A DNA stretch of 20,817 nucleotides from Clostridium sp. (GTDB lineage Bacteria > Bacillota_A > Clostridia > Lachnospirales > Lachnospiraceae): NCBI GenBank assembly GCA_023666975.1, contig JAMPAW010000025.1:7713-28529 (forward strand), in the 5' to 3' direction. Made by a program: the position numbers and the translations under genes. This document shows positions 1 to 8,794 of this stretch, piece by piece. Positions within the stretch are counted from its first letter, which is position 1; every line of letters starts with the position of its first letter. The notes beneath the pieces were generated by a model. That model made no database searches. It saw only the letters and a program-made list of their open reading frames with translations, and was not told the DNA's origin.

Positions 1-696
1 GAGAGAAATACAACGATTCCGACCAAGAAGAGCCAGATATTCTCAACTGCACAGGATAATCAGGATGCAGTGGATATCAATATCTGTCAGGGTGAGAGAC
101 AGTTTGCAAGAGATAACAAGTCGTTGGGACGTTTCCGTCTGGATGGTATTGCTCCGGCAAGACGCGGCGTGCCGCAGATTGAGGTAACCTTTGACATTGA
201 TGCCAACGGTATCGTTAACGTATCGGCTAAAGATTTGGGAACCGGAAGAGAGCAGCATATCACGATTACGGCAGGCTCGAATATGTCCGATGATGATATC
301 GAAAAGGCAATCAAGGAAGCTGCCGAGTACGAGGCACAGGATAAGAAGCGTAAGGATGCGATAGAGGCAAGGAATGATGCGGATGCCATGGTATTCCAGA
401 CCGAGAAGGCATTGCAGGATGTCGGCGATAAGTTATCGGGCGAAGACAAAACCAAAGTTGAGGCTGATCTTGCTGCGCTCAAGAGTTTAGTGGAGAGCAC
501 AGATGCCGAGAATATGAGTGATTATGATGTTGAACAGCTGAAGAACGCAAAGGAAACGCTGATGAACAGTGCGCAGAATTTGTTTGCGAAGCTGTATGAG
601 CAGAACGGTCCGGGGGCGAATGCCGGTACCGGTGCGACAGGTCCTGCCGATTATTCAGAGGGCGATGTGGTAGACGGTGACTACACAGAGATTTAA
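1..696 (+). CDS. dnaK: Hsp70 chaperone DnaK, C-terminal part (5' end outside window)
   Basis: The reading frame is open from base 1 and ends with TAA at 694-696, giving 231 residues. DnaK is an ATP-dependent cytoplasmic chaperone that holds unfolded segments in cycles driven by DnaJ and GrpE. The visible part is the substrate-binding domain. The motifs [23 protein letters not shown], and [17 protein letters not shown] followed by VNVSAKD are diagnostic. The helical lid follows, then a Gly/Ala-rich tail ending [10 protein letters not shown], a variant of the usual acidic DnaK tail. Roughly 390 residues, including the whole ATPase domain, are missing only because the window starts here. The in-frame GTG at 70 is internal to this conserved domain and is not a start. 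dnaJ follows after 40 bases, the standard dnaK-dnaJ pairing. The upstream hrcA/grpE and any CIRCE operator are not visible. Confidence 0.97.
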   Translation, partial: ERNTTIPTKKSQIFSTAQDNQDAVDINICQGERQFARDNKSLGRFRLDGIAPARRGVPQIEVTFDIDANGIVNVSAKDLGTGREQHITITAGSNMSDDDIEKAIKEAAEYEAQDKKRKDAIEARNDADAMVFQTEKALQDVGDKLSGEDKTKVEADLAALKSLVESTDAENMSDYDVEQLKNAKETLMNSAQNLFAKLYEQNGPGANAGTGATGPADYSEGDVVDGDYTEI

Positions 697-736
697 GCGT
701 GAAACAGTGCATATAATGTTAAGAGGATGAAGAAAA

Positions 737-1903
737 ATGGCGGAGACAAAAAGAGATTATTATGAGGTTCTTGGTGTTTCCAAGACGGCAACAGAGGCAG
801 AACTGAAAAAGGCATACCGGCAGGTTGCCAAAAAATACCATCCGGATACCAATCCGGGAGATGCGGAAGCGGAGGCAAAGTTTAAAGAGGCATCGGAGGC
901 ATATAAGGTATTGAGTGACGCGGAGATGCGTGCAAAATACGATCAGTTCGGTCATGCCGCATTTGACCCGAACAGCGGAATGGGTGGCGGTTTCGGCGGA
1001 TTTGATTTTGCAGATATGGGCGATATTTTTGGCGATATTTTTGGTGATATGTTCGGAGGAACAAGAACCCGCCAGAGTAACGGTCCGATAAAGGGTGCAA
1101 ATATAAAAACGAGTGTACGGGTGAAATTTGATGAAGCTGTATTCGGATGCCAGAAAGAATTAGAACTGCCGTTAAAGGATGAGTGTGTAGTTTGCCATGG
1201 TACCGGTGCACAGCCGGGGCATACACCGGAAACCTGCGGAAAGTGTAACGGTAAGGGGCAGGTCGTATTTACCCAGCAGTCCTTGTTTGGTGTAGTGCGC
1301 AATGTACAGACCTGTTCGGATTGCAGCGGAACCGGTAAGGTAATTAAATACAAATGTAACCAGTGCTCCGGTACCGGCTATGTCAAGAGCAAGAAGAAAA
1401 TTCAGGTGGTTGTACCTGCCGGTATTGATAACGGACAGAGTATCCGCATTCGTGAAAAGGGTGAACCCGGAACGAATGGTGGAGGCAGAGGAGATTTGCT
1501 GGTTACCGTGCTTGTGGACCGACATCCGCAGTTCCAGCGTCAGGAGTATGATTTGTTCTCTACGGAGCCGATTACATTTACCCAGGCAGCACTTGGCGGC
1601 AGCATTACCATTAACACGATTGATGGACCTTTGGACTATGATATCAGTCCGGGAACGCAGACCGATACAAAGGTAAAACTGAAAGGAAAAGGTGTTCCGA
1701 CGCTGCGCAATAAGAGCGTGCGGGGCGACCATTATGTGACGCTTGTCGTACAGATTCCGGATAAACTGACGGAAGAGCAGAAGTCGATATTGAACAATTT
1801 TGATGAAGCGACCGGTGGCTCGACAACCAGACGCTCAACGGATTCCTCAGGAGATTTCAGCTTTAGCGGACACAAGAAAAAAGGTTTCGGAAAGAAAAAA
1901 TAA
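737..1903 (+). CDS. dnaJ: Chaperone DnaJ (Hsp40, type I)
   Basis: This is the 388-residue co-chaperone that stimulates DnaK ATP hydrolysis and delivers substrates. The N-terminal J domain carries HPD at residues 35-37. A Gly/Phe-rich linker follows with a repeated GDIF/GDMF motif near residues 95-106. The zinc domain has four CxxCxGxG modules, with cysteine pairs at 150/153, 167/170, 193/196 and 207/210. The two-part C-terminal substrate-binding domain comes next, ending in a basic [10 protein letters not shown] tail. Length and domain order are those of complete type I DnaJ. The ATG at 737 has an AGAGGATG-like ribosome binding site just upstream. The gene forms a unit with dnaK and is followed by a terminator-like hairpin, so the chaperone transcript probably ends here. 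Confidence 0.98.
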   Translation: MAETKRDYYEVLGVSKTATEAELKKAYRQVAKKYHPDTNPGDAEAEAKFKEASEAYKVLSDAEMRAKYDQFGHAAFDPNSGMGGGFGGFDFADMGDIFGDIFGDMFGGTRTRQSNGPIKGANIKTSVRVKFDEAVFGCQKELELPLKDECVVCHGTGAQPGHTPETCGKCNGKGQVVFTQQSLFGVVRNVQTCSDCSGTGKVIKYKCNQCSGTGYVKSKKKIQVVVPAGIDNGQSIRIREKGEPGTNGGGRGDLLVTVLVDRHPQFQRQEYDLFSTEPITFTQAALGGSITINTIDGPLDYDISPGTQTDTKVKLKGKGVPTLRNKSVRGDHYVTLVVQIPDKLTEEQKSILNNFDEATGGSTTRRSTDSSGDFSFSGHKKKGFGKKK

Positions 1904-1916
1904 TCGAAAATATTTC

Positions 1917-1972
1917 AATCCCCGTACAGTAGATGTGCCTGCTGGCAGCTACAACGTATGGGGATTTGTTTT
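1917..1972 (+). terminator. Branched hairpin after dnaJ, probable rho-independent terminator
   Basis: The arms AATCCCCGTAC (1917-1927) and GTATGGGGATT (1956-1966) pair over 11 bp with one G-U wobble, and TGTTTT follows. The 28-base interior can fold further (GTAG 1929-1932 with CTAC 1949-1952, GCC 1937-1939 with GGC 1944-1946). It sits 13 bases after the dnaJ stop and before prmA. The T tract is interrupted by a G, so partial read-through is plausible. No fold energy was computed. Confidence 0.6.
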
Positions 1973-2030
1973 CAACCAATATTAAGCATGGCAGAATGAA
2001 TAGCTTATATGGATAAAGGATGGGTATCAG

Positions 2031-2990
2031 ATGAAATGGACAAAGATTACCGTGGAGACGACTACGGAAACGACAGATATGCTAAGCTACCTGCTCGGTG
2101 AATACGGCGTAGAGGGCATAGAGATAGAGGACAAAATCCCACTGTCTGAGGAGGAAAGGAAAGCGATGTTTATCGATATTTTGCCGGAGCTTCCGCCAGA
2201 CGACGGGGTGGCTTATATATCCTGTTATATTGATGACAATATCGACGTAAAGGGGCTTTGCAGCTATATCGGAGAGCAGTTGGCAGAACTTTCTGCTTTT
2301 ATGGACACCGGTTCGGGAAGAATCTCTATAAGCGAGACGGAGGATAAAGACTGGATAAATAACTGGAAGGAATTTTTTCATCCTTTTCGTCTGGAGGAAA
2401 ATATCGTTATCCAGCCTACATGGACAAAGGCGGCTGACGTTAAGGACGGGGATATTGTGATTGACATTGATCCGGGGACGGCATTTGGAACAGGCTCACA
2501 TGAAACGACCAGATTGTGCATTTCCGGTTTGAAGAAATATATCCGGCTGGACGGGACGACGGAAGTTCTTGACGCAGGGTGTGGAAGCGGAATCCTCTCG
2601 ATTGTTGCAGGAAAACTGGGCGCAAAGCGGATTTATGGTGTCGATATCGACGAACTTGCAGTGAAAGCAAGCAAGGAAAATCTGGAGCTGAACGGAATAT
2701 CGGCCGATAGGTATATCTTGGTGCAGGGTGATGTGATTGGTGACAGGCAGTTTGCCCGGACCGTTGCTGCAAATGGCCGGTTTGATATCATCGTTGCCAA
2801 TATATTGGCGGACGTGATTATTCCACTGTCAGCAGTCGTGCGGCCGTTGATGAAAGAAGATGGCGTGTTGATTGCCTCCGGTATCATTGATACAAAGGAA
2901 GAGGCGGTAAGGAAGGCCTTGGAGGAGAATGGCTTTATGATTGCAGAAATTACGCATATGGGAGAATGGGTGTGTATTACAGCGAAATAG
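2031..2990 (+). CDS. prmA: Ribosomal protein L11 methyltransferase PrmA
   Basis: PrmA uses S-adenosylmethionine to methylate lysines and the N-terminus of ribosomal protein L11 in the cytoplasm. The 319-residue product opens with the family start MKWTKITVET. It has the family signature DPGTAFGTGSHETTRL from residue 147, the SAM-binding loop LDAGCGSG around residue 181, and the NILADVI motif from residue 257 that marks PrmA-type enzymes. Length is normal for Gram-positive PrmA. The ATG at 2031 follows an AAAGGATG ribosome binding site. The gene starts 127 bases after dnaJ, beyond the hairpin. dnaJ-prmA-rsmE order is common in Firmicutes. Here a large membrane protein gene separates prmA from rsmE. 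A weak TATATG box near 2006 could be a promoter but has no good -35, so I do not call it. Confidence 0.95.
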   Translation: MKWTKITVETTTETTDMLSYLLGEYGVEGIEIEDKIPLSEEERKAMFIDILPELPPDDGVAYISCYIDDNIDVKGLCSYIGEQLAELSAFMDTGSGRISISETEDKDWINNWKEFFHPFRLEENIVIQPTWTKAADVKDGDIVIDIDPGTAFGTGSHETTRLCISGLKKYIRLDGTTEVLDAGCGSGILSIVAGKLGAKRIYGVDIDELAVKASKENLELNGISADRYILVQGDVIGDRQFARTVAANGRFDIIVANILADVIIPLSAVVRPLMKEDGVLIASGIIDTKEEAVRKALEENGFMIAEITHMGEWVCITAK

Positions 2991-3004
2991 GGAGGAAAAT
3001 AAAA

Positions 3005-5659
3005 ATGCAGGTTCGCACATGGATAAAGAAAAACTGGAATTATATGGTGGCTTTTTTACTGCCGTGGATATTGATGGTCATTCATTCCGTTTTCCGCCAG
3101 TCATGGTTAACCGGTAATGGCAGTATATTATATGGAGAGGCGGGAACCGTATATTATGAAATGTATACGGAGCTATGGGAAAAGGTACACCATGGAGGAA
3201 GTTTGGCCTATAGTTGGAATGTGGGACTTGGCACGGATTTTTTGGTGAATATCTTTCAATATATGATGTCGCCGTTTACCGTGCTGGTTATGCTCGTGCC
3301 AAAGAGCCAGATAGCAAATATGCTGCAGTTTGTCATCGTATTGAAGTGGTCTCTGGCAGCGGTCACGATGACATACTATTTTATGCATACAAAGCATAAT
3401 ACAGTTTCCGTGCATAAAAAATTTTTAAGTCTGGTGCTTGGAGCGGCTTTCTTTTTAGGCAATGCAGTGGTTCATGGGCTGGCCAATGTCAATTGGGGTG
3501 ATGTGTTGATTCTGTTTCCGCTCTTACTTCTTTTCGAGGAATGGATGGCAGAGGGAAGAGGATTTAAATGCTTTTATCTCGGCATGTCAATTATGCTGCT
3601 TTGCAATTTCCGGCTGGCGGTTCCGGTGATAATTTTTTTATTTATCTGGTATATGATGCAGGTAGAAGGAGGGCTTAAAGAAAACAGGAAAGCCATATTC
3701 GGATATCTGTTTTGCCAGATTGCTGCAATTTTTACCGGGATGCTGGTCATCATGCCTTGTGTTGCGGCGACACTTCACAGCGGCAGATTATATTCATCGG
3801 AAAATCTGGGCGACTATGCCGGAAGTATGTTGATGTCAATAACGGATATTATCCAGCGGTTATTTGTCTGTGACACCCTAAGAATTATCGATAATGGTGA
3901 TGCGGTTATCTATGTGTCCGTTGTGGTGACTGCTGTTGCCGTGTTGTTTGCGTTTGTCCCGACGAACAGAAAAAGAAAGGTTGTCAGTCTGTTGTTTTTT
4001 GTTTTGCTGACAGCAGGGCTCTGCAACGGAGGGCTCAATCTTTTTTGGCATGCCTATATAGGCGAAAGCGGCTTCAGAAGTGATTTTGCTTTTCTGTTGT
4101 CGTTCCTGATGATCTATATGGCGATGACCGTAATCGGAAATCTGGAAAGCATAAGGATGTGGAATGTCATTGCTGCATTGATTGCCGGGATTGCCGGAAT
4201 CGTATACACTTTTTTTGCCATAACCTCCTATTTGGACTTCTATGTTTATCTGTTTACGTTTCTGCTGTATGTGCTTACACTTTTGCTGCTGGTATTTTAC
4301 TGCAGAAAAAGTATTCAATATCAAAATATGGTACTCGTTTTGCTGATTTTTGGCATAGCAGAGCTGGGAATAAATGCGTATGTGCAGTTAGAGCCGTTTT
4401 CCCTATATCCGGTAAATGAGTACTATTGCCACGCTTCCAGTGAGGTGCTGACTTATCCGCTTGCCATGGAAGACGGGGAAAGGATTGCCAATGCACAGAC
4501 GGAGGCAAACTATGGCATGGTTCTGGATAAGCCGACTGCTTCCGGGGAACTTACGTTTACCAATGCGGATGTCTGGACGATGTACCGGCATCTCGGAATG
4601 GAGTGGTCCGAGAAGCATTACGGATATTCCGGCGGGTCACCGCTGCTCAATGTGCTGTTGAATGTCCGTTACGGAATGTCGCAGGATAAACTGGCATTCA
4701 GTGATGCCGTGAAAAAAGGAGAGAATAATGAATATATACTATGTGAGATGAAGCATCTGGCAGGTCTTGGCTATATGGTTGATAAGGATGTTTTAAACTG
4801 GGATTTCGATCAGATTTCACCTTTTGCCGTTCAAAATGATTTTGTAAAGAGGGCAACAGGAGAGGAGGATATTTTTGAGCCGGTAACGCCAAACTTTACC
4901 TGTGCCTCTTTGCTGGGCGGGGAAAGATTGGAAAGAGAACTTGAACCCGGTCATGTTCACGATGAAGAAGAAGACCATGAGAGCCCGGTTGCCGTAGTGG
5001 ATTATGATGATAAAAACCAACAGTATCCGTATCGTTTCCGGAAAATGTATTCGGGAGATGTGGTGACTGCTTCTTTTGAGTCGGATGGAGTTTCGGATTA
5101 CTATCTGTATCTTGAAAGTGACAGTAATGTGCTCTCTACTGTGATGATAGGCGAAGAAACCGTGATACAGGATTTTGTTCCCACAAGGCAGAAAACATTC
5201 CATTTGGGGATTACCGCTAAAGGAGAGACGATCTCCGTTATCACAAATGCACAGATTGATGATCTGGGGTTTGCCACTTTAAATTACCAGATTGCGGCGT
5301 TTCAGGAAGATAATTATGTGAAAGCATACGAAAAGCTGAGTGATGAAGTGTATCAGATCGAATATTTTGATGATAACAGGATTACAGGAAAAATCAAGGT
5401 GGCTGCGGACGGAATAATGATGACTTCTGTACCGGCTGCGGATGGATTTAAAGTATATGTGGATGACAAGGAGGTTACCTGTGAAAAAATCGGCCATGCA
5501 CTTATTGGAGTTCCGCTTAAGTCTGGTGAGCATACGGTAGAATTCCGTTATCAGACAGCCTATCTCGCAATAGGAGGAATATTTACCGTTGCCGGCATAT
5601 TGCTTTTCGCCGGGTACTGCATTCTTAGCAGGAAGAGGACAAAGAAGGCGGAGGAATAG
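3005..5659 (+). CDS. YfhO-family multi-pass membrane protein (putative GT-C glycosyltransferase)
   Basis: This is an 884-residue polytopic membrane protein. The start is the ATG at 3005, preceded by GGAGG at 2991-2995. An upstream extension would overlap prmA and lacks a site. The N-terminal half holds about a dozen hydrophobic segments. After the first comes a loop leading into SLAYSWNVGLGTDF, which resembles the YfhO motif SLFYSWNIGLGS. The C-terminal part from about residue 480 is largely soluble and probably extracytoplasmic (WTMYRHLGMEW, GYSGGSPLLNVLLNVRYGM), and a final membrane segment at about 855-875 ends in a basic tail. YfhO relatives in Listeria and Bacillus glycosylate teichoic acids on the outer face. 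Whether this one has that substrate is inference. Odd points: E45 stands where relatives usually have an aspartate, and residues 650-659 form the cluster HVHDEEEDHE. The product is complete, with no frameshift. Confidence 0.82.
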   Translation: MQVRTWIKKNWNYMVAFLLPWILMVIHSVFRQSWLTGNGSILYGEAGTVYYEMYTELWEKVHHGGSLAYSWNVGLGTDFLVNIFQYMMSPFTVLVMLVPKSQIANMLQFVIVLKWSLAAVTMTYYFMHTKHNTVSVHKKFLSLVLGAAFFLGNAVVHGLANVNWGDVLILFPLLLLFEEWMAEGRGFKCFYLGMSIMLLCNFRLAVPVIIFLFIWYMMQVEGGLKENRKAIFGYLFCQIAAIFTGMLVIMPCVAATLHSGRLYSSENLGDYAGSMLMSITDIIQRLFVCDTLRIIDNGDAVIYVSVVVTAVAVLFAFVPTNRKRKVVSLLFFVLLTAGLCNGGLNLFWHAYIGESGFRSDFAFLLSFLMIYMAMTVIGNLESIRMWNVIAALIAGIAGIVYTFFAITSYLDFYVYLFTFLLYVLTLLLLVFYCRKSIQYQNMVLVLLIFGIAELGINAYVQLEPFSLYPVNEYYCHASSEVLTYPLAMEDGERIANAQTEANYGMVLDKPTASGELTFTNADVWTMYRHLGMEWSEKHYGYSGGSPLLNVLLNVRYGMSQDKLAFSDAVKKGENNEYILCEMKHLAGLGYMVDKDVLNWDFDQISPFAVQNDFVKRATGEEDIFEPVTPNFTCASLLGGERLERELEPGHVHDEEEDHESPVAVVDYDDKNQQYPYRFRKMYSGDVVTASFESDGVSDYYLYLESDSNVLSTVMIGEETVIQDFVPTRQKTFHLGITAKGETISVITNAQIDDLGFATLNYQIAAFQEDNYVKAYEKLSDEVYQIEYFDDNRITGKIKVAADGIMMTSVPAADGFKVYVDDKEVTCEKIGHALIGVPLKSGEHTVEFRYQTAYLAIGGIFTVAGILLFAGYCILSRKRTKKAEE
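5638..5655. repeat. 18-bp direct repeat, copy 1 (end of YfhO gene / rsmE ribosome binding site)
   Basis: The sequence GACAAAGAAGGCGGAGGA is identical to 6409-6426. This copy encodes the last residues of the YfhO protein and contains GGAGG at 5650-5654, the ribosome binding site of rsmE. Confidence 0.85.
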
Positions 5660-5663
5660 AAAA

Positions 5664-6410
5664 ATGCATCAGATATTTGTCGATTTGGAGCAGCCGGAGA
5701 CGGATTATTTTCATATCGGAGGCGAGGATTACCACCATATACGCAATGTACTGCGGATGAAAATCGGGGAGAACGTAATGGTGTGTACCGGTACTGACAG
5801 AGAGTATCAATGTTCTATTGTGACATTCGATACGGAAGCGGAATGTGTAATTCTTCAGGTGGAGGATGTGTTTGGCAGTGCAAGGGAACTGCCGTCGAGG
5901 ATAACCTTGTTTCAAGGTTACCCGAAAGGAGATAAACTGGAGACGATTGTGCAAAAGGCAGTGGAGTTAGGGGCGAGTGAGATTGTTCCTGTGATGATGA
6001 AACGCTGTGTGGTGAAATTGGACGACAAGAAAGCGTCTAAGAAGGTAGAGCGTCTGAATAGTATCGCACTTAGCGCGGCAAAACAGTCCAAGCGTGGAAA
6101 GATACCGGAGGTTACCCGCATAATGTCGCTTGCAGAGGCATGTGAATATGCGGTGCCAATGGATTATCTCCTTGTGCCGTATGAAAATGCACAGGGGATG
6201 ACCTACGCAAAGGAGATAATCCGGCAGGCGGCAGACAAAAATCATATCGGTGTATTTATCGGTCCTGAGGGAGGTTTTGAGGCATCGGAAATCAATCAGA
6301 TTATGGCTGCAGGAGGGAAGACGGTTTCACTGGGACACCGCATTCTGAGGACGGAGACTGCAGGAATAACCGTCTTGTCACTGTTAATGTTTTTGCTGGA
6401 AAGAGACTGA
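5664..6410 (+). CDS. rsmE: 16S rRNA (uracil-1498-N3)-methyltransferase RsmE
   Basis: RsmE methylates N3 of U1498 in 16S rRNA on the assembled 30S subunit, using S-adenosylmethionine through a SPOUT knot fold. The 248-residue product shows the family blocks in order: HHIRNVLRM near the N-terminus, QGYPKGDKLETIVQKAVELG, AAKQSKRG, IGPEGGF with G200-F205, and LGHRILRTETA at 223-233, which forms the knot and cofactor site. The ATG at 5664 lies 9 bases after the GGAGG at 5650-5654. A longer reading frame begins at 5589, but it runs through the upstream gene's coding region and adds a sequence unlike the family start. The gene begins 4 bases after the YfhO stop, so the two are probably co-translated. 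It is flanked by an exact 18-bp direct repeat. Confidence 0.95.
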   Translation: MHQIFVDLEQPETDYFHIGGEDYHHIRNVLRMKIGENVMVCTGTDREYQCSIVTFDTEAECVILQVEDVFGSARELPSRITLFQGYPKGDKLETIVQKAVELGASEIVPVMMKRCVVKLDDKKASKKVERLNSIALSAAKQSKRGKIPEVTRIMSLAEACEYAVPMDYLLVPYENAQGMTYAKEIIRQAADKNHIGVFIGPEGGFEASEINQIMAAGGKTVSLGHRILRTETAGITVLSLLMFLLERD

Positions 6411-6426
6411 CAAAGAAGGCGGAGGA
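6409..6426. repeat. 18-bp direct repeat, copy 2 (rsmE stop / desulfurase leader)
   Basis: Exact second copy of 5638-5655, offset by 771 bases. It overlaps the TGA stop of rsmE and supplies a GGAGG (6421-6425) that lies too far from the next ATG. That ATG uses AAGGAG at 6429-6434 instead. Confidence 0.85.
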
Positions 6427-6440
6427 CTAAGGAGACAGTA

Positions 6441-7595
6441 ATGGAAGTATATTTTGATAATGCGGCAACGACAAAAATAATACCGGAAGTGAGAGAGATT
6501 ATGTTAGAAACCATGGATAGCGAATACGGCAATCCATCCTCGCTGCATTTGAAAGGAGTGGGGGCCGAAAAGTATATTCGCTATGCAAGGGAGGTTATCG
6601 GTAAGCAGTTGAAATGCGAAGCGAAAGAAGTTATCTTTACCTCCGGGGGAACAGAGGCCAATAATCTTGCCTTAATCGGAATTGCGCTGGCCAACAGGCG
6701 CATGGGCAATCATATTATCACGACAGAAATTGAGCATGCATCGGTTTATCAGACGGCATTGTATCTTCAGGAGCTGGGTTTTAACGTTACTTTCCTTAAG
6801 GTGGACAAAAGCGGTAAGGTGGATTTGGACAATTTGAGGGAGGCGCTTGACGAAGATACGATTTTGGTGTCTGCGATGGCAGTGAATAATGAAGTGGGAG
6901 CTGTTGAACCTCTTGAAGAAATGGGAGAAGTAATTAAGAAATATAACCAGGAACACAACCGGAATGTTCTTTTCCATGTCGATGCGGTACAGGCATTTGG
7001 CAAACAAATAATTTATCCGAAAAGAATCGGCATAGCTGCACTTTCCATCAGTGGGCACAAGATTCACGGACCCAAAGGGAGCGGAGCATTGTTTGTGGAC
7101 AACAAAGTGAAAATAAAACCGATTTTTTACGGTGGCGGACAGGAGAGAGGAATGCGATCCGGTACGGAAAATACAGCGGCAGTGGCAGGAATCGGCAAAG
7201 CAGCGGAAATGGTATGCAGCAGGCTGGAAGAAAACCGGCAGCAGATGAGTGCGGTGAAAAAAGCATTACTGAACGGCGTGGCGGATTTGGATGATGTTGT
7301 CAACCATTCGGGGGAGGCATGCCATATTGTAAGCCTTAGTTTTCGGGGAGTGAGAAGTGAGGTGTTGCTGCATGCTTTGGAGGAAAGAGGCATTTATGTG
7401 TCGGCAGGTTCGGCCTGTTCGTCTAACCATTCGACGGTGAACGGAGTGCTTAAAGCGATGGGATTGGACAAGGATTTACAAGAATCTGCTTTACGTTTTA
7501 GTTTTTGTGAGTATAATACAATAGAGGAGGCGGAATATACGGCAGAAGTTTTACATGAATTGCTTCCGGCACTCCGCAGGTTCACAAGAAAGTAA
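6441..7595 (+). CDS. Cysteine desulfurase, NifS/IscS class (probable sulfur donor to ThiI)
   Basis: This PLP enzyme removes sulfur from cysteine to give alanine and an enzyme persulfide. It has 384 residues and the aminotransferase class V order. YFDNAATT is at the start. The TSGGTEANNLA cofactor loop, the HASV region and HVDAVQAFGK with the PLP-pairing Asp follow. K207 in SGHKIHGPKG is the Schiff-base lysine. C326 in SAGSACSSN is the sulfur-carrying cysteine. The ATG at 6441 is 6 bases after AAGGAG. thiI starts 14 bases downstream, the arrangement seen in Bacillus nifZ-thiI, where the desulfurase is dedicated to tRNA 4-thiouridine synthesis. No IscU scaffold gene is adjacent, which favours a ThiI-dedicated role over general Fe-S assembly. 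That role is inference from context. Confidence 0.93.
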   Translation: MEVYFDNAATTKIIPEVREIMLETMDSEYGNPSSLHLKGVGAEKYIRYAREVIGKQLKCEAKEVIFTSGGTEANNLALIGIALANRRMGNHIITTEIEHASVYQTALYLQELGFNVTFLKVDKSGKVDLDNLREALDEDTILVSAMAVNNEVGAVEPLEEMGEVIKKYNQEHNRNVLFHVDAVQAFGKQIIYPKRIGIAALSISGHKIHGPKGSGALFVDNKVKIKPIFYGGGQERGMRSGTENTAAVAGIGKAAEMVCSRLEENRQQMSAVKKALLNGVADLDDVVNHSGEACHIVSLSFRGVRSEVLLHALEERGIYVSAGSACSSNHSTVNGVLKAMGLDKDLQESALRFSFCEYNTIEEAEYTAEVLHELLPALRRFTRK

Positions 7596-7609
7596 GAGGA
7601 TAGAAAAGT

Positions 7610-8794
7610 ATGGAATACAGGTCGTTTTTAATCAAGTATGCAGAGATAGGAACAAAGGGCAAGAACCGCTATGTATTTGAAGATGTGCTCTGTGCACGTA
7701 TTAGGGAACATGTGGAAAAGCTGGGGAAATTCTCAATCCGCCGGGAATACGGGAGGATTTTTTTGCATGCGGAATCCGATTACGATTATGAGGATTTGAT
7801 GAAGTCGTTAAAAAAAGTGTTTGGGATTGTCGGCATTTGTCCGATTGTGACAGAAGAGAAATTGGAATTTGAGGCAATTCGGGAAAAAGCGGTCACTTAT
7901 ATGAAGGAATGTTACGGTGAGCAAGACAAGACCTTTAAAGTATACGCCAGACGGGCAAATAAATCGTTTCCGATGCAATCCATGGAGATGAACAGTGAAA
8001 TAGGACATTTCATTTTGGAGGCCTGTCCCAATATGAAAGTGGATGTACATAAACCGGATATATTGCTTAATATCGAAATAAGAGAGAAAGTGTATATCTA
8101 TTCCCATACCATAAAGGGTGCCGGAGGCCTTCCTGTGGGAACGAACGGAAAGGCCATGTTGTTACTCTCTGGCGGCATAGATTCCCCGGTGGCGGGTTAT
8201 ATGATTTCCAAACGCGGTGTGGAGTTAGAAGCCGTATATTTTCATGCACCTCCGTACACCTCGGAGCGGGCTAAGCAGAAAGTCGTTGATTTGGCAGGAA
8301 TAGTATCTGCATATTCGGGAAGCATACGCCTGCACATTGTCAATTTTACGGATATCCAGCTTGCTATCTATGAAAAATGTCCGCATGAGGAATTAACCAT
8401 TATCATGAGACGTTATATGATGAGAATTGCCCAGAAACTTGCACAGGAAAATGGATGTCAGGCTCTCGTCACTGGTGAGAGCATCGGACAGGTGGCGAGT
8501 CAGACGATGTATAGCCTGGCATGCACCAATGAGGTCTGCACAATGCCTGTGTTCCGTCCATGCATCGGGTTGGATAAGCAGGAGATTATTGATATTTCAG
8601 AAAAAATCGATACCTATGAAACATCGATTCTTCCCTATGAGGACTGCTGCACGATTTTTGTCGCAAAGCATCCGGTAACAAAGCCGGTTTTAGAAATTAT
8701 CAAGCGTTCGGAAACCTTGTTGGAGGATGTGATTGATGATTTGCTGCGGCAGGCTTTGGAGACAGTCGAGGTGGTTCAGGCAAATGAGCAGTGA
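7610..8794 (+). CDS. thiI: tRNA 4-thiouridine synthase ThiI (no rhodanese domain)
   Basis: ThiI adenylates U8 of tRNA and replaces its oxygen with sulfur from a desulfurase. The 394-residue product has a ferredoxin-like N-terminus (SFLIKYAEIGTKGKNR), a THUMP RNA-binding domain over roughly residues 60-165, and an adenylating PP-loop domain with SGGIDSP at 187-193 followed by YFHAPPYTSERAK. Length fits the Gram-positive form, which lacks the C-terminal rhodanese domain of E. coli ThiI. The persulfide must therefore come directly from the upstream desulfurase. The missing domain also means a role in the thiamine thiazole branch is not indicated. The ATG at 7610 has an AGAGGA site. The end overlaps the start of mtaB by 11 bases, so translation is likely coupled. 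Confidence 0.96.
   Translation: MEYRSFLIKYAEIGTKGKNRYVFEDVLCARIREHVEKLGKFSIRREYGRIFLHAESDYDYEDLMKSLKKVFGIVGICPIVTEEKLEFEAIREKAVTYMKECYGEQDKTFKVYARRANKSFPMQSMEMNSEIGHFILEACPNMKVDVHKPDILLNIEIREKVYIYSHTIKGAGGLPVGTNGKAMLLLSGGIDSPVAGYMISKRGVELEAVYFHAPPYTSERAKQKVVDLAGIVSAYSGSIRLHIVNFTDIQLAIYEKCPHEELTIIMRRYMMRIAQKLAQENGCQALVTGESIGQVASQTMYSLACTNEVCTMPVFRPCIGLDKQEIIDISEKIDTYETSILPYEDCCTIFVAKHPVTKPVLEIIKRSETLLEDVIDDLLRQALETVEVVQANEQ

Noticed and set aside
70..696. A separate short gene starting at GTG 70
   Set aside because: The frame is open to base 1 and the residues before 70 match DnaK, so this is an internal codon of a gene cut by the window edge.
1019..1052. 12-base tandem repeat (GGCGATATTTTT) in dnaJ
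   Set aside because: It encodes the GDIF/GDMF motifs of the Gly/Phe linker, which occur in repeated form in other DnaJ proteins too, so it is not a separate repeat element.
1172..1732. 186-codon minus-strand frame inside dnaJ
   Set aside because: Antisense to the zinc and C-terminal domains of dnaJ, with no family motif and no operon context.
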